64,000 bases of DNA from Lucifuga dentata (lineage: Eukaryota > Chordata > Actinopteri > Ophidiiformes > Bythitidae): positions 1 to 64,000 of the forward strand of contig VXCM01000420.1 in assembly GCA_014773175.1 (NCBI GenBank). Reading direction: 5' to 3'. Below, piece after piece: positions 48,756 to 60,666 of this stretch (positions are counted from its first letter, which is position 1; each line of letters starts with the position of its first letter). The notes under the pieces are model-generated. The model worked only from the letters and a program-made list of their open reading frames with translations. It searched no databases and had not been told where the DNA came from. Both the position numbers and the translations under genes were made by a program.

Positions 48756-49973
48756 TGATGTTCTCTCTCACTTGCTTTTTCTCACCATCTCTTTTTCACT
48801 CTTGATGAAACCCCTCCTCCACATGAGTTGCCCTCCTTTCTCTTGCTGCCTATGATGCTGGCACTCCCCCCCTCCCTCCTCACAGATGCGCTGAGGTCTG
48901 GGCCATGTCAGTAATCACAAAGTTGCATTTATCTAGCAATGCACTCTGTTGCCCAGGAAGCAGACACGATTCCTATTCTTCTGCTGCTATTGGCTGCATG
49001 TGTTTGCAGAGTTCTATTAATAACACCATTTTGCGCACGCTGGATTACCTCAACATGCCCAGACTTGTGGGGATGGATGCTAAATATGGAGTAGATATCT
49101 CTATAGCTTAAGTGCACTGTCCATTTTGTTGCGGCATAGCTTTTTATGTGACCTTGGCTTGTCTGAGTGCCAGTGAGATGGAATAACCTTTTAATTTTTC
49201 TTAATACGTTTCAGCAGATCCTGTAAATTTTAGCTGAGGAAACACACACCCTATTACTGAATTATAGTTCCTATTTTACAGTATGAAATGATTTGTTTCT
49301 ATGGATAGCCAATGTGAAAGTGGGTCAAACTGTTTCTTTTGCATGTTCACTTTTCTGCCAACAGATGGTAGTAGAGAGCTCCAGATGAAGTAAACCATTT
49401 AATCTGCAACAAATGGGAGGAAACTGAGATTGTCTACTTTTATAACTTATGGGTTGGATTGACCTTTTAATTTATTTAAATAAAAGCAGCAATACAGAAA
49501 TATAAAAAATACTCCATTATATTGTATGTAAAAGTAATAAACCCAAAATGCTACTTTAGTAAAAGTTCAGGACCATGAAGTTACTTTATTTGCAAACTCA
49601 TTTTTCATTTAAAATTTCTTTCCTATCTAACCTGAGTTGTCATTGATTGTGAAAATGTTAAATATACTCCCCCCCNAACAAAAAAAAAACCAAACAGACA
49701 AAAGTGGTTTAAAAACGTCAGTGAATGAGAAAAATGAATAATCATCACAATGCTCCTTTACATTACAATCGATAGTGCTGATATTAATGTACAGGTAAAG
49801 TGTCTTAAGGTGTTTTTAAGCTGTTTCAGTTTCTGACAGGATCATATTCATGCATGTCGTATATGCACATTAAAAATTATTTTCTCATGAATACAATATG
49901 TACATTTCAATATATAAAGCATGACTGATATGTCTGTTTTATTTGTGTGTCTGCACAACATGAAACACATTTA
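48217..49973. other. Spacer with simple repeats
   Basis: No exon was recognised. It includes a compound CT/CA microsatellite and, at 49485-49600, a fragment resembling the dispersed repeat at 37910 (AATACTCCATTATATTG). An N lies at 49676. Confidence 0.4.
48693..48755. repeat. Compound (CT)n(CA)n microsatellite
   Basis: CT units to about 48737, then CA units to about 48755. Confidence 0.95.
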
Positions 49974-50184
49974 TCATACTTTGCCAATAGACTGCTTCTT
50001 GTTCTGACTTATTACTGGTATTGTCTTCGTATTGCCTGTCATTTGGAAAGATTCACTCTTGTTTTCTTCGACCAAACTTTCTTCTGCAGGAATTGAGCTC
50101 TGCACCTCAAATCTGGAGAGATGTTGCACAACACCCACACCGATACAGTCCCCCAACACGCTGGAGACAGTCCCCAAACGATCC
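49974..50184 (-). CDS. C-terminal exon of an SLC1A (EAAT) glutamate transporter, rest not found
   Basis: After the acceptor ACAG (50185-50188, minus strand) the frame reads [21 protein letters not shown] then HLSRFEV, about 69 codons, to TGA at 49974-49976. SLC1A transporters have D-R-L/F-R-T---NVLGD--GAGIVEHLS at the end of the transport core, encoded by the last exon. SLC1A3 and SLC1A6 are the closest in pattern. The cytoplasmic tail here is acidic and then basic, and I do not recognise it. These proteins take up glutamate with sodium across the plasma membrane. No upstream exon (for example one encoding the NMDGT or AVDW motifs) was found between 50.2 and 56.9 kb. It could be an orphan fragment, an exon of a gene with exons hidden at assembly defects, or a decaying copy. 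The open frame is intact. Confidence 0.65.
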
Positions 50185-50188
50185 CTGT

Positions 50189-53080
50189 CTGCAAACACAC
50201 ACAAGAGCATAATTTTACCACAACCTCAGACAAGATTTAAACGACTTCAAAATATGATAGAAGATGTATTTTGTCTAATGTAATCAACTTCTATCACAGT
50301 TATCAACTAGAAGACTCCAACTCAGTCAAATTTGCTTACGTTAATCAATTTTGGATTACTTTTTTGTATTATTAATACAGTGATGTATCTTGACTGAGTG
50401 CTTGAATAGAGATTTGAGCTATTTCAAAGAGAGAATTATAATAATAATTTACATGTTTTTCTCAGAGGAACAGAGCAAACAACTTCAGGATCATACCTTC
50501 AGGATACAAAGGAGGAGATACTGCATTATAAATGTATTATTTATATTTCTCTCAATGTTATGCTTACAGCGAATAAGAAAGAGTTTTGTTTCACAAAAGC
50601 ATATGAGCATGTGCATATGTGTATGTGTGCCTACTGCCTACCTGTGTGGTTACACGTGTGATGTGTGTGTGACAGTGGATGTGAGTTAGAAGGTAGCTTT
50701 AGATGGGGGTTAATTTCCTTGGGGCTCAAATTAGCCAGAGAAGCAGATTAGGTTCTGTGTGTGCTAACTTGTCAGGCTTCAGGATGCCACTATTAAACAC
50801 ATCTCTTAGCCAGTGTGCTTTAAAACAGTAATTATTTAATCACCTTAATCTCTGTATTCTCAATAAATAAATAAATAAATGTGTTGTTTTCAAAACTAGT
50901 TAAATTTAATCTGGTTGGTCTGCAAAACTAGAAAATGAAGTATGGAACAAAGTCTGGAAGTAAGTTGAATTTGACTGCTTCATTTTAGATGCATTTCAGG
51001 AACTTTGCCTTCAGTTAAATAGAGATTTCTGATTCCGATGGAAGTGGAGTTTACACTAAATCATGCTTTCTGTCTACACATTGCATTCTATTGTATTGTG
51101 CTAAATGATCTAATGAAGCACACTAGATTCTTATTTAACTTCTTTCTGTTGCAATAGCTTGCCTATTAGTAGCAGGAAGTAAAAAGAGTTCAGCTCTGAC
51201 GAAGACATCATGTAACTAGGTCTCTGTGCCAAACTGCAGCTCTTGTTGCTGCTAATCTTATTAAAAGAGGTTCAGAGCAGACCACCCTTAAATAGATGCG
51301 GGTCAAACGTTATACCAATAGTACTGACATCACTGCAGGTACAGTCAGAGAAGTGGATTTATGACATTAGGTCAAGTTACCAAGTCGGTTGGGGGGGGGG
51401 NGGTTGGGGGGGGGGAGGGGCTTAGAGTTGCTGTTAGGTCATGAACAATATGTATGTAGGATATGATGTGCTATTCATTGGATGATACGATAAAATCAGT
51501 TATTGATTTGTTACTTTCCTTATGCCGGCATCAACTCTGCATGTTTATAATGTATAGCAGTCAAGGCTACGCATCTTGTCAGCTAAACAAATGTAACAAG
51601 TGTGACATGTCACGTCCCACTAATGACGCAGAAACACGTTAAGCCAGTCAGCAACATGATCTGTTTGCCCTCTTTTGCCAAAACCAGAGTATTGTAGTTG
51701 GAGATATCGACTTAAATGAAGTGCCTCAATCAGACCAATCAGATCAAGTGTTCTGTTGTGAAATGTTTTCACTTGTTAACAACATTACTGTAATGTGGTA
51801 AAGGTGCTAATGATAATGCACTAACTGAAATCTTCAGTCAAAGCCACCTGCTTACTTGCCTGACCTTTAACCTTTTAATACATGCTCCGTCTGTTATGCT
51901 GGAGTTCACTGGGCTCAAAGACTCCTTAGAGAGAGAGAAGATAAAGACAGACAAATGCTAGTATGTCACTCCATACAGTCAAAGGATAATAAAAAATAAA
52001 ATACCAATTTGACTGAAAAGTATTAAATTTTATAAGCGAGCTTTTGAAATTTTGCTGCCTAAACACTGCATGATTGTGTGAGCAGATGTAATTAACAGTC
52101 CTGCACACCCACACAGGTGATTTCAGTTGACCTATGTGGGAGTTTAAGAAATTCCTAACACTTCAGTTATCCAACCCTAAAAGTGCAATAAACCTATGAT
52201 TATAGTGAAGGGCACATTAATCGAGCACAATACACACCCATACAGTCTTTAGAAAAGGTCTAATCAGACCAAATAACCTGTGCTGGTGTTCCATGGTTGT
52301 GCAGAAACTTAAGCTCCTTATTTTAATGCTTTCTCTTCCAGTTATATATTGACCTTGCCTCTTCGTCTCAAGCAGAGTTCCATCTGATTGAACTTTGACT
52401 TGTGAGATAGAGAAACACTGTAATGTCCAGCCAGTCTGAGACAGGGAGGGACTGAGCTCTCATTAAAGAAGAATTAATCGTCATGAGACCTTTAGCTTTT
52501 AGCTCTTGAATGAATTTACCATCTTCATGTTGGAAATCATTTACAGCATGAATACTCATCTTATTTCTGCAAAATATGAAAAAAAGGCTGTTAAATAAAT
52601 GATGCTTTTGTGTCATTTGCTCCCTAGCTCTGTTTAAAAAGCAAAGGTTTACCAGTTCATTCATACAAAATCTATGTACAGAAGTTGATTAGAAAATTAG
52701 GAGGTATGAACTCTGGGTCAGCCCAGTGCTGATCATACAAGGAAGGTCCTTATCTGGGATGAGTGGAGGGAGAGTTAACTCTTTTGACTAGTGATGAACC
52801 TAAGGATTAAAAGATGAAGTGCCTGAATGCTTCAAATGTTCTTTTTGGCTGTTAATGAAGCCAAAAGCATGGGATTAAGTAAATAAACAAACTTAGTGAC
52901 TTGTCCTAAGCAGGGTCATCAGTGATGCACTCTAGGAACTTAGCGGCATCACAAAAAATCTCTGGATGTGTTTTATCTGCATCTTGTTTTTTCTGTTGCT
53001 TGACAGTCACATTTGAATGCTATTTATTAACATTTGAAAAAAATCGCTAAGAGACAGTTCCCCCCAAATCCTTAGCTCGT
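50189..53080. other. Spacer, nothing recognised
   Basis: I looked for further SLC1A exons on the minus strand and found none. A G-run with an N sits at 51391-51420. Confidence 0.4.
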
Positions 53081-53345
53081 CCTTAGCTTGAACACATTGG
53101 AGAGTCTCTCAGCGTTTTATCCTCCTTTTCCACCATCCTGTCAACCCCTGCTGCTCCCCATCCCCCTTTCCCTCTATAAGCTGACACAGCGCCTTCAAAC
53201 ATTAGCCGCTTTCTTGCTAATAGGATCTTGGAGGTTTAAATTGTCATCTGATAAAACTAAGAAGCTTGATAGCTGCACTGTACCCTCTTAACCAATTTGC
53301 ATTCAATTAGGATAATGAGGGAAACAAGCAAAGAGGGGCAGCCTT
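53080..53345. promoter_or_regulatory. Candidate conserved non-coding element upstream of rx
   Basis: A patch of more complex sequence than its AT-rich surroundings. It includes TTTGCATTCAATTAGGATAA at about 53298, combining a POU-like octamer half with a CAATTAG homeodomain site. It could be an enhancer of the Rx gene; this is inference from motif content only. Confidence 0.2.
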
Positions 53346-56300
53346 AATATATTAATGTGATAAAATGATTATCAGTTTTGCTCATCTACATTGTCAAGTC
53401 ACTCCATTTATGTCTTGGATGGTATTAGAAGTCATATTGTGTGTATCTTAGTCATTAGTCACACTGGGCCATTGAGGGATAGCAGAAGTAAATGAATTAA
53501 ACACATTAAAGGTTATCTATTGAAAGTGGCATGGTATTTCTAAACCGTGATTTTCTAAATTTTTTATAATTACTGTATAATAGATACTAAAGGTAGTTTG
53601 GATAATTTAAGAACACATTTAAGGACACAGGCGACAATATCCTTGTTAGTTTATCAAATTTTAGAGCAAATTTGTTCAAAACAAAATTAAATCAAATTTA
53701 TATTCTCTCTGGAGTCAACTTAATTAGGTTTCCTCCCAAAATACACTTTGTATGAATCCCTAAAATACCTTGAAGACCCATTGGTTCTCAATGTGTGGAA
53801 TGTGTACTACCAGTGGTACTTGAAGCGCCTCCTGGTGGAATGCCCGATGACTCTGAACATTTCTGCAGAGAATCAAAGCAGCTGAAATCTATACATATTC
53901 TGTTATTGTGGCAACATTTTCACAAATAAAATTAGTTGCATTGAAAATGTTTTATTTTAAATTTTTTATTTAGTTTAATTTTTTGAACATAGAAAATGTT
54001 TTTTTAATCTCTATATATGATTTATAATTTTTTGTTGCTGAACTCAAAATAGCCGCTGCCTCTAAATGACTTACCTGCAGTTAGATCATGTACAAAAACC
54101 TGCACAAAAGCATCACTAATTAATGAGACAAATTAGTATTCCCTAAGACCATAAACTGTCTTACAGTATCATCTTACTAAGGCAATTATTGCTTCTTCCA
54201 ACAGTTTGTCTTGCTAGATAAATATTTGTATTTCACATGATACAAAATAAAACAAAACCAATATAGGTAAGAATTTATTTTATTTATTTAAGAAATTAAG
54301 ACATAAGTTATACCAGTACTTAATGAATTTCTGAATAGCTTTCGTTTTGTGTATAGGCTGATAAACGGAGAAGGATGGCTACGTAAAGTTCCCTGTATGC
54401 CTTCCTTTCATTACAGTCACCATAAGGCAGCAACCTGCATTGTGGCAAATCTTAGCAACGTGGGCAACTTCTAAAAGACCTTGGTTTTATTCTGCTAGTA
54501 GCAAAGCTGGTCACTTGTTGGCAAAAGTAATGGGATTTTTAGTCTGCGATTTCCTGGAAACCAAGAAAAGGTGTTTAGCCAAAGCCAGTTACCCCACAGC
54601 CATATGAAGCAGCAGTAATGTGTCTCATGGTTACTGGACAACTTTAAACTTGTTAGCATTTAGCAATTTCCTCATCTTCTTAGGCATGAGCCAGTTTTCG
54701 ACATTGTCCCCTCTCCAAGAAGATGATGCATCAGAGGATGGATGTGTCATGTTTTACCATTTTAAGGGTCAAAACGTATTTGAAAATATTATCTATACTG
54801 TACATGTGTAATAAGTATGTACTTTATGCTTTTGACGTGACTTTGATACTTGAGTGAAATACCACATAAACACAAACACATACTGAGAGAGCTTCTTTTA
54901 GCATTTGAAGCCTTTGTATTCTCATATGAAATGCAAAGACGTACGCTATGGAGAATTAATAAGCTAACTATTCCATGTCACTTTTCCACGTTGGATTTTC
55001 TGTTTGTCGTGTAAAGAAGTACTAAATATATCTTGAGAGAGAAGGGCTGAGGTCAGAAGAAATCTCTAGTGAAGTCTTTAGGCTCATTAGGAATGATCTC
55101 TGCGAGGCCTACCTGTTGCAGCTTTGGTTGTACCAGCTGGCAGAGGAGAAACCCTCAGGCTGCAGGATAAAATGCTCCCAATAACCCACTCAAGTTTGTC
55201 TGTAGTATCAGAAGCAAATATTCAATGGATTCAACAATCTTATCCGCTATACCATGTATACTGAACTTATTTTATTCCTCAAGACCAGTACGTAACACCT
55301 TACATGGCTTAATTTATTTGCATTATGAAGAAAAGTATACATGAAACGGCATGAGTATAATTAAAATGTGCCAGATAAACATTAAACAGAACAGCACAAT
55401 AGCATAGTCAAGGCAAAACATAAACAGGAAGTACATAAAATCACAGTAGACAATCAAAATTTTACAGAAAATCTGGAGGATCATATATCTGAATATTATT
55501 ATTATTCAATGCAATTTACAACTGTGTACTAATTACAGTAATGCTAAAGGCAGCTTGTCTTAACGATGTAATGAGTTATTATTTTATTATTGAAGCCTCT
55601 TATGAAACTGTGCTTGTAAAGAAGGTCTTATTTAAAAATATTTTATGAATGAAAGTCTACAGTGTGCAGCTATTCTATTTAAAAGTCCATTTTGGTGCCT
55701 TTTCTCCCTTACATTGTCTATAATGAAGGGATTAATGAAAAATCTCAGTACAAGCCATTATCTTTCAGACAATGGGTTTTTTGAAAGAAAGTTTTGTTGA
55801 GGCTTCATTAGCAATGGCCTCCCTCTGTGGTCTGAATGCAGGGTACATTTGGAGCAATTACTTGACCAGAAAACAACTGTCAGTCATTCTTAAAGGGGAA
55901 GGATTCCAATTAATAACCTCTTAAACCCTTTGGTTTTACTTCTATTCCTTGCAAGCTTTGGTGTCCTGTGTGATTCAGGAGGGGTTTTTTTGCCAAGAGA
56001 GAAAAGACATTATTACATGTGCACAGGACTCCAGTAGTAGGTCCTTTGCTCACTTGTGTGCAGGGGATTTCAAGGACTTAACGGGGAGCAACAAGTGCCC
56101 AACAGTACATGTTGTAAGCGTCATTTGTCTGCTTGTGCACCGGAGAGACAACATGCGAGCAGCCTAGCTTGTGACAGGAGTCAGAAGGAAGGTAAGAATA
56201 CTTTATGCATCACCATTATTGTATATTCTCTAATAGATGTTTGTGTGTGGATTTACTTATTTTATTGCTGGAAGTGAAGCGAATACTGTCCAAGTGCAGA

Positions 56301-56943
56301 TTACTTCTTTGTGGCTCACAAAAAGTTCTCGTTATCTTTTTTGGGTGAATTTTATACCAAAGAAACATTTATGTGTTCTCGTCAAAACTCAAGTGTCACA
56401 AACCAGATGTATACATTAATCCAAGAATTGTATTACTGATTGCAAAGAACAATTTTATTTCAAATTCTTCCTACTTTTACTTTTGCAAATTAATGGCCTG
56501 CTTGTAGTCAACATGTGACAGCCTATGATGACCTTATGACCTTATAGAGTAAAAAGTATAATTTCATGAATTTACAGTAGAATAAAATGAGTGGGACTGG
56601 AGACAAATCAAAGCATTATGACTTCCAATAAATTACTGAGTCTAACCCCAATATTAAATCTATGTACATCCGTATTTTCTCACCTTTTTCTTTTGTCCCA
56701 CTCTGTTGCAGACAAAGATATGAGTTTGATCCCACTGTATATTTTTGTGGAAACAATATACCTTCAGTCTTGCTCAACTTATTTTGAAGAATCTGGCTCT
56801 CAGATTCACATGTAGCTACTCCAACCCATGTGAGTCCGAACAACACGTCTGTACAACAAATATTCTGCCTTGGAATCAGGAATTTTTTTATTATTATTAT
56901 TTTTTTCTGACAAGGAAGTGAGCAAGTGTCTCAAAAGGCTCGG
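53346..56943. other. Upstream region of the rx gene
   Basis: No coding exon was recognised. GGAAG followed by GTAAGA at 56191 is a possible donor of an untranslated first exon of rx, and CTGACAAG just before the rx start (about 56908-56915) a possible acceptor. Bases 53780-53870 look like a dispersed repeat. Confidence 0.35.
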
Positions 56944-59900
56944 ATGCATTTGTCAATGGATGCCTTGGGAATAGTGGACGATGGTTGCCTGGATAACTAT
57001 GACATGGGAAAAGGTGCTGGGTCCAGCAATGGAGGCAGGGTCCACAGCATTGATGTCATACTGGGATTCAATAAAGACCAGGAGCCATTACTCCATCCTG
57101 CAGGAGATGATGAGAGTCAAAAAGCCAATGGAGGAAACCCACAGGACCTTGACAAACGGGTCTCGTCAGACCCCTATGGGGACCTCGTGGGCTTGGGGGA
57201 CCGCTCCCAAACATCATCCTACCATGGTAAGGCCTTTAAAAAACACAATTGTCACACAACCTTTAGGACACATTTTTTTTTTCATGATACTAATGACTTC
57301 AGTGGATTTTGATTTGAGCAACAAGTGAAACTGGAGAAATCCTAAGTGTGAGTGTTTGCATACTGCTGGTACGTGGTAGTTTTCCCACTGTGTTCTAGCA
57401 GCAAACTTCCATTACCACGTTAGTCATTTTTTTTCTGTCATTTTTGGTTTGCAACTACCTGAAACTCCATTGAAACTTCTGATGGAATTGATGCTCAATT
57501 ATCTACTTGCACTCGATGCAGTGTTGCTGTATTCTTTCAAAGAACTCAGGAAACAACGATTTGAGGTTAATTTTTCTTCAAAGCTGAAGTTAGCCTTTCC
57601 ATGTAGCTTTTTTTTTTTTTTTTTTTNTTTTTTTTTTTTTTTTTGGTACTTTAGTTAGTCATTTTGTCCCCTGAATATCACAGATTTTGGAACCAAACAA
57701 ATTAATTCTCTGTGTACATAAGATGTTATAAAGCATAATTTATGAAGAACAGTATATTGTCACAGCTACCTGACACAACAGTGCTATTTGCAGGCTGATA
57801 TAAATAACCATGAGAATTTGTGGCATTATCTCCAAGACTTTTGAAAATGCAGATGTTGGGCTAATCCAAAGGTGTACATTGTTTCATCTCCACACTTTTG
57901 GGATTAAATTAAAAATAGGAATTTGTTTCCATAACCTCTATGTAAATCCTGGGTACCCAAAAACATGACAAATACCTTATTTTTGTAGCCAAAGCCAAAT
58001 TCTAGTTCATACATATAAACCGTTGTTTTGAATTAAACTTAAAATGTACATTTTCATTACACTTTTCAAAAGTGACTTTGGGTTACTAGTGATCAGGTCA
58101 CCATAAGACATCTAAGGCAACCAAAATAGGATAGCCTACTTAGTGTGAAACTTATCCCCCCCTTCAGGATATTACAACAATCATACTTAAAGTATTGAAA
58201 CACCTTCCTTCAAACAGAAGCCTGTGCTTTATGGTATTGTTAATTTTTTCTAATGATTTGTTGGCCGTCTTGCCTAAAAGATTTGATAAGATTAATGAGC
58301 TCCGGCACACCAAGCACATGGCTCATTTGCACTGCCTCCATTCATTTCTTAAAGACATAATCTGGAGTATGACTGTTTGCTTGGACTGTGCAAGAGTCCA
58401 GTAAAGTCCCTCGTTAGATTAGAGGAGGCGGGGACTAACAGGTTTAATTGGTAGCATCTGTCCCTGTGGAATTACTGCAAGGGAAGAATTCAGTGAAAGA
58501 CATGATGACATGTGGACTGGCCAAGCTTCTGGTGTTCATACCATGAGTTCACTTCACTGGTTCTCAGCAACACAAAGGGTAAATAAGTCAATAAGCTGCT
58601 TCTGTCATTTGACAAAAAGTTAAGTTTTTTGTTTTTTTTTAAATCAACCTATGTGGCAAAAGTTACTTTGATCTTGTAACAATGACAAAAAAGTGTTTTC
58701 TAGTATGGTTGTCTGAAAACTAGACACAAATCAATGACAGATAAGTTCAGCTCCCAATCAAATTCCCAATAAAAATCTGAATTTTACAAATATTAATCAT
58801 CAGATTATTGGGACTAGATCTTTTACTATTAATTATTTTGACCCTTTTATTCCATGAAAGCTTGACAGAGAAGAGAGAGACAGCTATTAAATTTGCCAAG
58901 GAAATGTAAAACAAATCAGACCCAGGATGTCGCCTCACAATGTACAAGTTTATCATCTGGAAGTATATCGCAACAACACTGATTTTATGTATTTTGGGTT
59001 ATTTGGATGATGGAGTGAGGTGTAATATGAAAACTGTTCCAATGTGTGCAGATTGGTTCATCCGAAGAGGACAATTTGGAATTCTAAGTGGTGAAACAAT
59101 CATCTGTAAAATGTTGTGTACAGCTAAAACTTTGCAATCTTTATCATGAATAAAGTCCAAAGAGACCATAATAGAAAAAGATTTTGCTATTATATAGTTT
59201 TAAGCTAGCAGTATTGCCTTTTTGTTATAAATACAGTTCTTGTGTTTACTTTAGCAAGATCCTTAATTAGGCTGCTACTACGTTAACAACACCTTGCTTT
59301 GCCCTTAGTCCAATGGCTTTTCTCAGCTTTGTTGATCCAAGCTGGACAAGCCTTGCCAAAATTTAAGAACTGTTGTCCGGCTTTAAGCCAGTGGCTGATT
59401 GTTAAAAAATTTAACTCTGATAAGGTTGACATACGTATATCTATCAAGACATCACTTGATTTTTATCCTCTCAGACAAAGAGACAAAGTAATAAAACTAT
59501 ACCATGATGTACAACCATATGAATGCTACCTTGTTTTATGTATCAAATGAGAAATCTTTGTCGTTTTGGTGGTGCTTGAAAGTACATATTTTGAATCTTT
59601 CTAATGTTCATATGTAAATTCTTCATTTCTTTATTTTAGAATCAGGCCTTTTCTCCAGTGATAATTGTGATGGGGAAATGAGCAACCTGCAGAAGGAGGT
59701 AGATGATGCTGAGGGGTCTCCAGAGCCATTTAAAGATGAAGAGCACATGAAAAAGAAACACAGGAGAAACCGTACAACCTTCACCACCTATCAGCTCCAC
59801 GAGCTGGAGCGAGCCTTTGAGAAATCCCACTACCCAGACGTCTACAGCCGCGAGGAGTTGGCAATGAAGGTCAACTTGCCTGAAGTTCGAGTTCAGGTAT

Positions 59901-60666
59901 GGATGGTGTGATTTGTAACTGTGGGATGTGGTTTGAAAGACTGTGCTGTAATTAGTGAGTTGCAACTTCAACCCCTGACCATCTTTAATTCAAATAAATG
60001 CTACACTGAATATTTCGTATTTTTATTCTAGATTAAAAATGTTTTAATCACTATTTCTGATGCTAACATTTTGGTGGATATCAACACAGAACTAAAAGGA
60101 GAGTGAATATCAGAGCTGCATTCATCAGGTGGATAGGAACATGACAAGAGTTAGAATTTCAGCAAACAAGACTGCATGATTTTGCTTCTGTGTCTCTGTC
60201 TTATGTATCTCATTGCATTGCTGTCCAGGTTTGGTTTCAGAATCGCAGGGCCAAGTGGAGACGTCAGGAGAAGATGGACAGCACCACCATGAAGCTCCAC
60301 GATCCCCCCATGTTGTCCTTCAATCGCCCCCCTATGTCTGCCAGCATGGGGCCAATGACCAACCCAATGCCCCTGGATCCATGGCTCACCTCTCCCATCT
60401 CCAGTGCCACACCCATGCATACCATTCCGGGCTTCATGGGCTCACCACAAGGCCTCCAGCCTGCCTATCTGAGCCACAGCTTCCTCAACACCCCACCTGG
60501 CATGATCCAAGGTATGCAGCCCACGGCCCCGCCTCCCTACCAGTGCCCGCCCAGCTTCAACGACAAATACCCGATGGAAGATGAGAGGAGTTCCAGCATC
60601 GCAGCGCTCAGGATGAAGGCCAAAGAGCACATTCAGTCAATGGATAAAACCTGGCAACACATGTAA
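56944..60666 (+). CDS. rx1/rx2: Retinal homeobox transcription factor Rx (RAX2/rx1/rx2 type), complete
   Basis: Three coding exons: 56944-57226, 59640-59896, 60229-60666, with GT-AG borders, giving 325 aa. The start is the ATG of MHLSMDAL, the conserved Rx start. The octapeptide HSIDVILGF is at residues 34-42. The paired-type homeodomain is at about 135-194 ([20 protein letters not shown]), with Gln at position 50 (Q184) and [11 protein letters not shown]. An intron splits helix 3 (RVQ|VWF), as is usual in Rx genes. The proline/methionine-rich C-terminal part ends in the OAR domain, [15 protein letters not shown] (302-316). Rx proteins act in the nucleus to specify the eye field and maintain retinal stem cells and photoreceptors. 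Linkage to atcay and nmrk2 favours the RAX2 side of the family; fish rx1 and rx2 cannot be separated from this window alone. A candidate AATAAA at 62323 would give a long 3' UTR. Confidence 0.97.
57227..59639. other. rx intron 1
   Basis: A 2.4-kb intron with a T-run and N at 57627 near the start. The segment 58260-58500 is denser in homeodomain-like sites (see separate entry). No nested gene was recognised. Confidence 0.6.
58260..58500. promoter_or_regulatory. Candidate intronic enhancer of rx
   Basis: Several TAATC/GATTA and ATTA sites lie close together: AAGATTAATGAG (58287), ATAATCTGGAG (58358), GTTAGATTAGAGG (58413), TTTAATTGG (58443). These fit OTX/CRX and paired-type homeodomain binding. 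Function is inferred, not shown. Confidence 0.25.

Noticed and set aside
52368..52586. Minus-strand open frame following TTTGCAG, considered as a further SLC1A or MATK exon
   Set aside because: The acceptor is good but the peptide shows no transporter or kinase motif, and there is no matching donor or neighbour exon.
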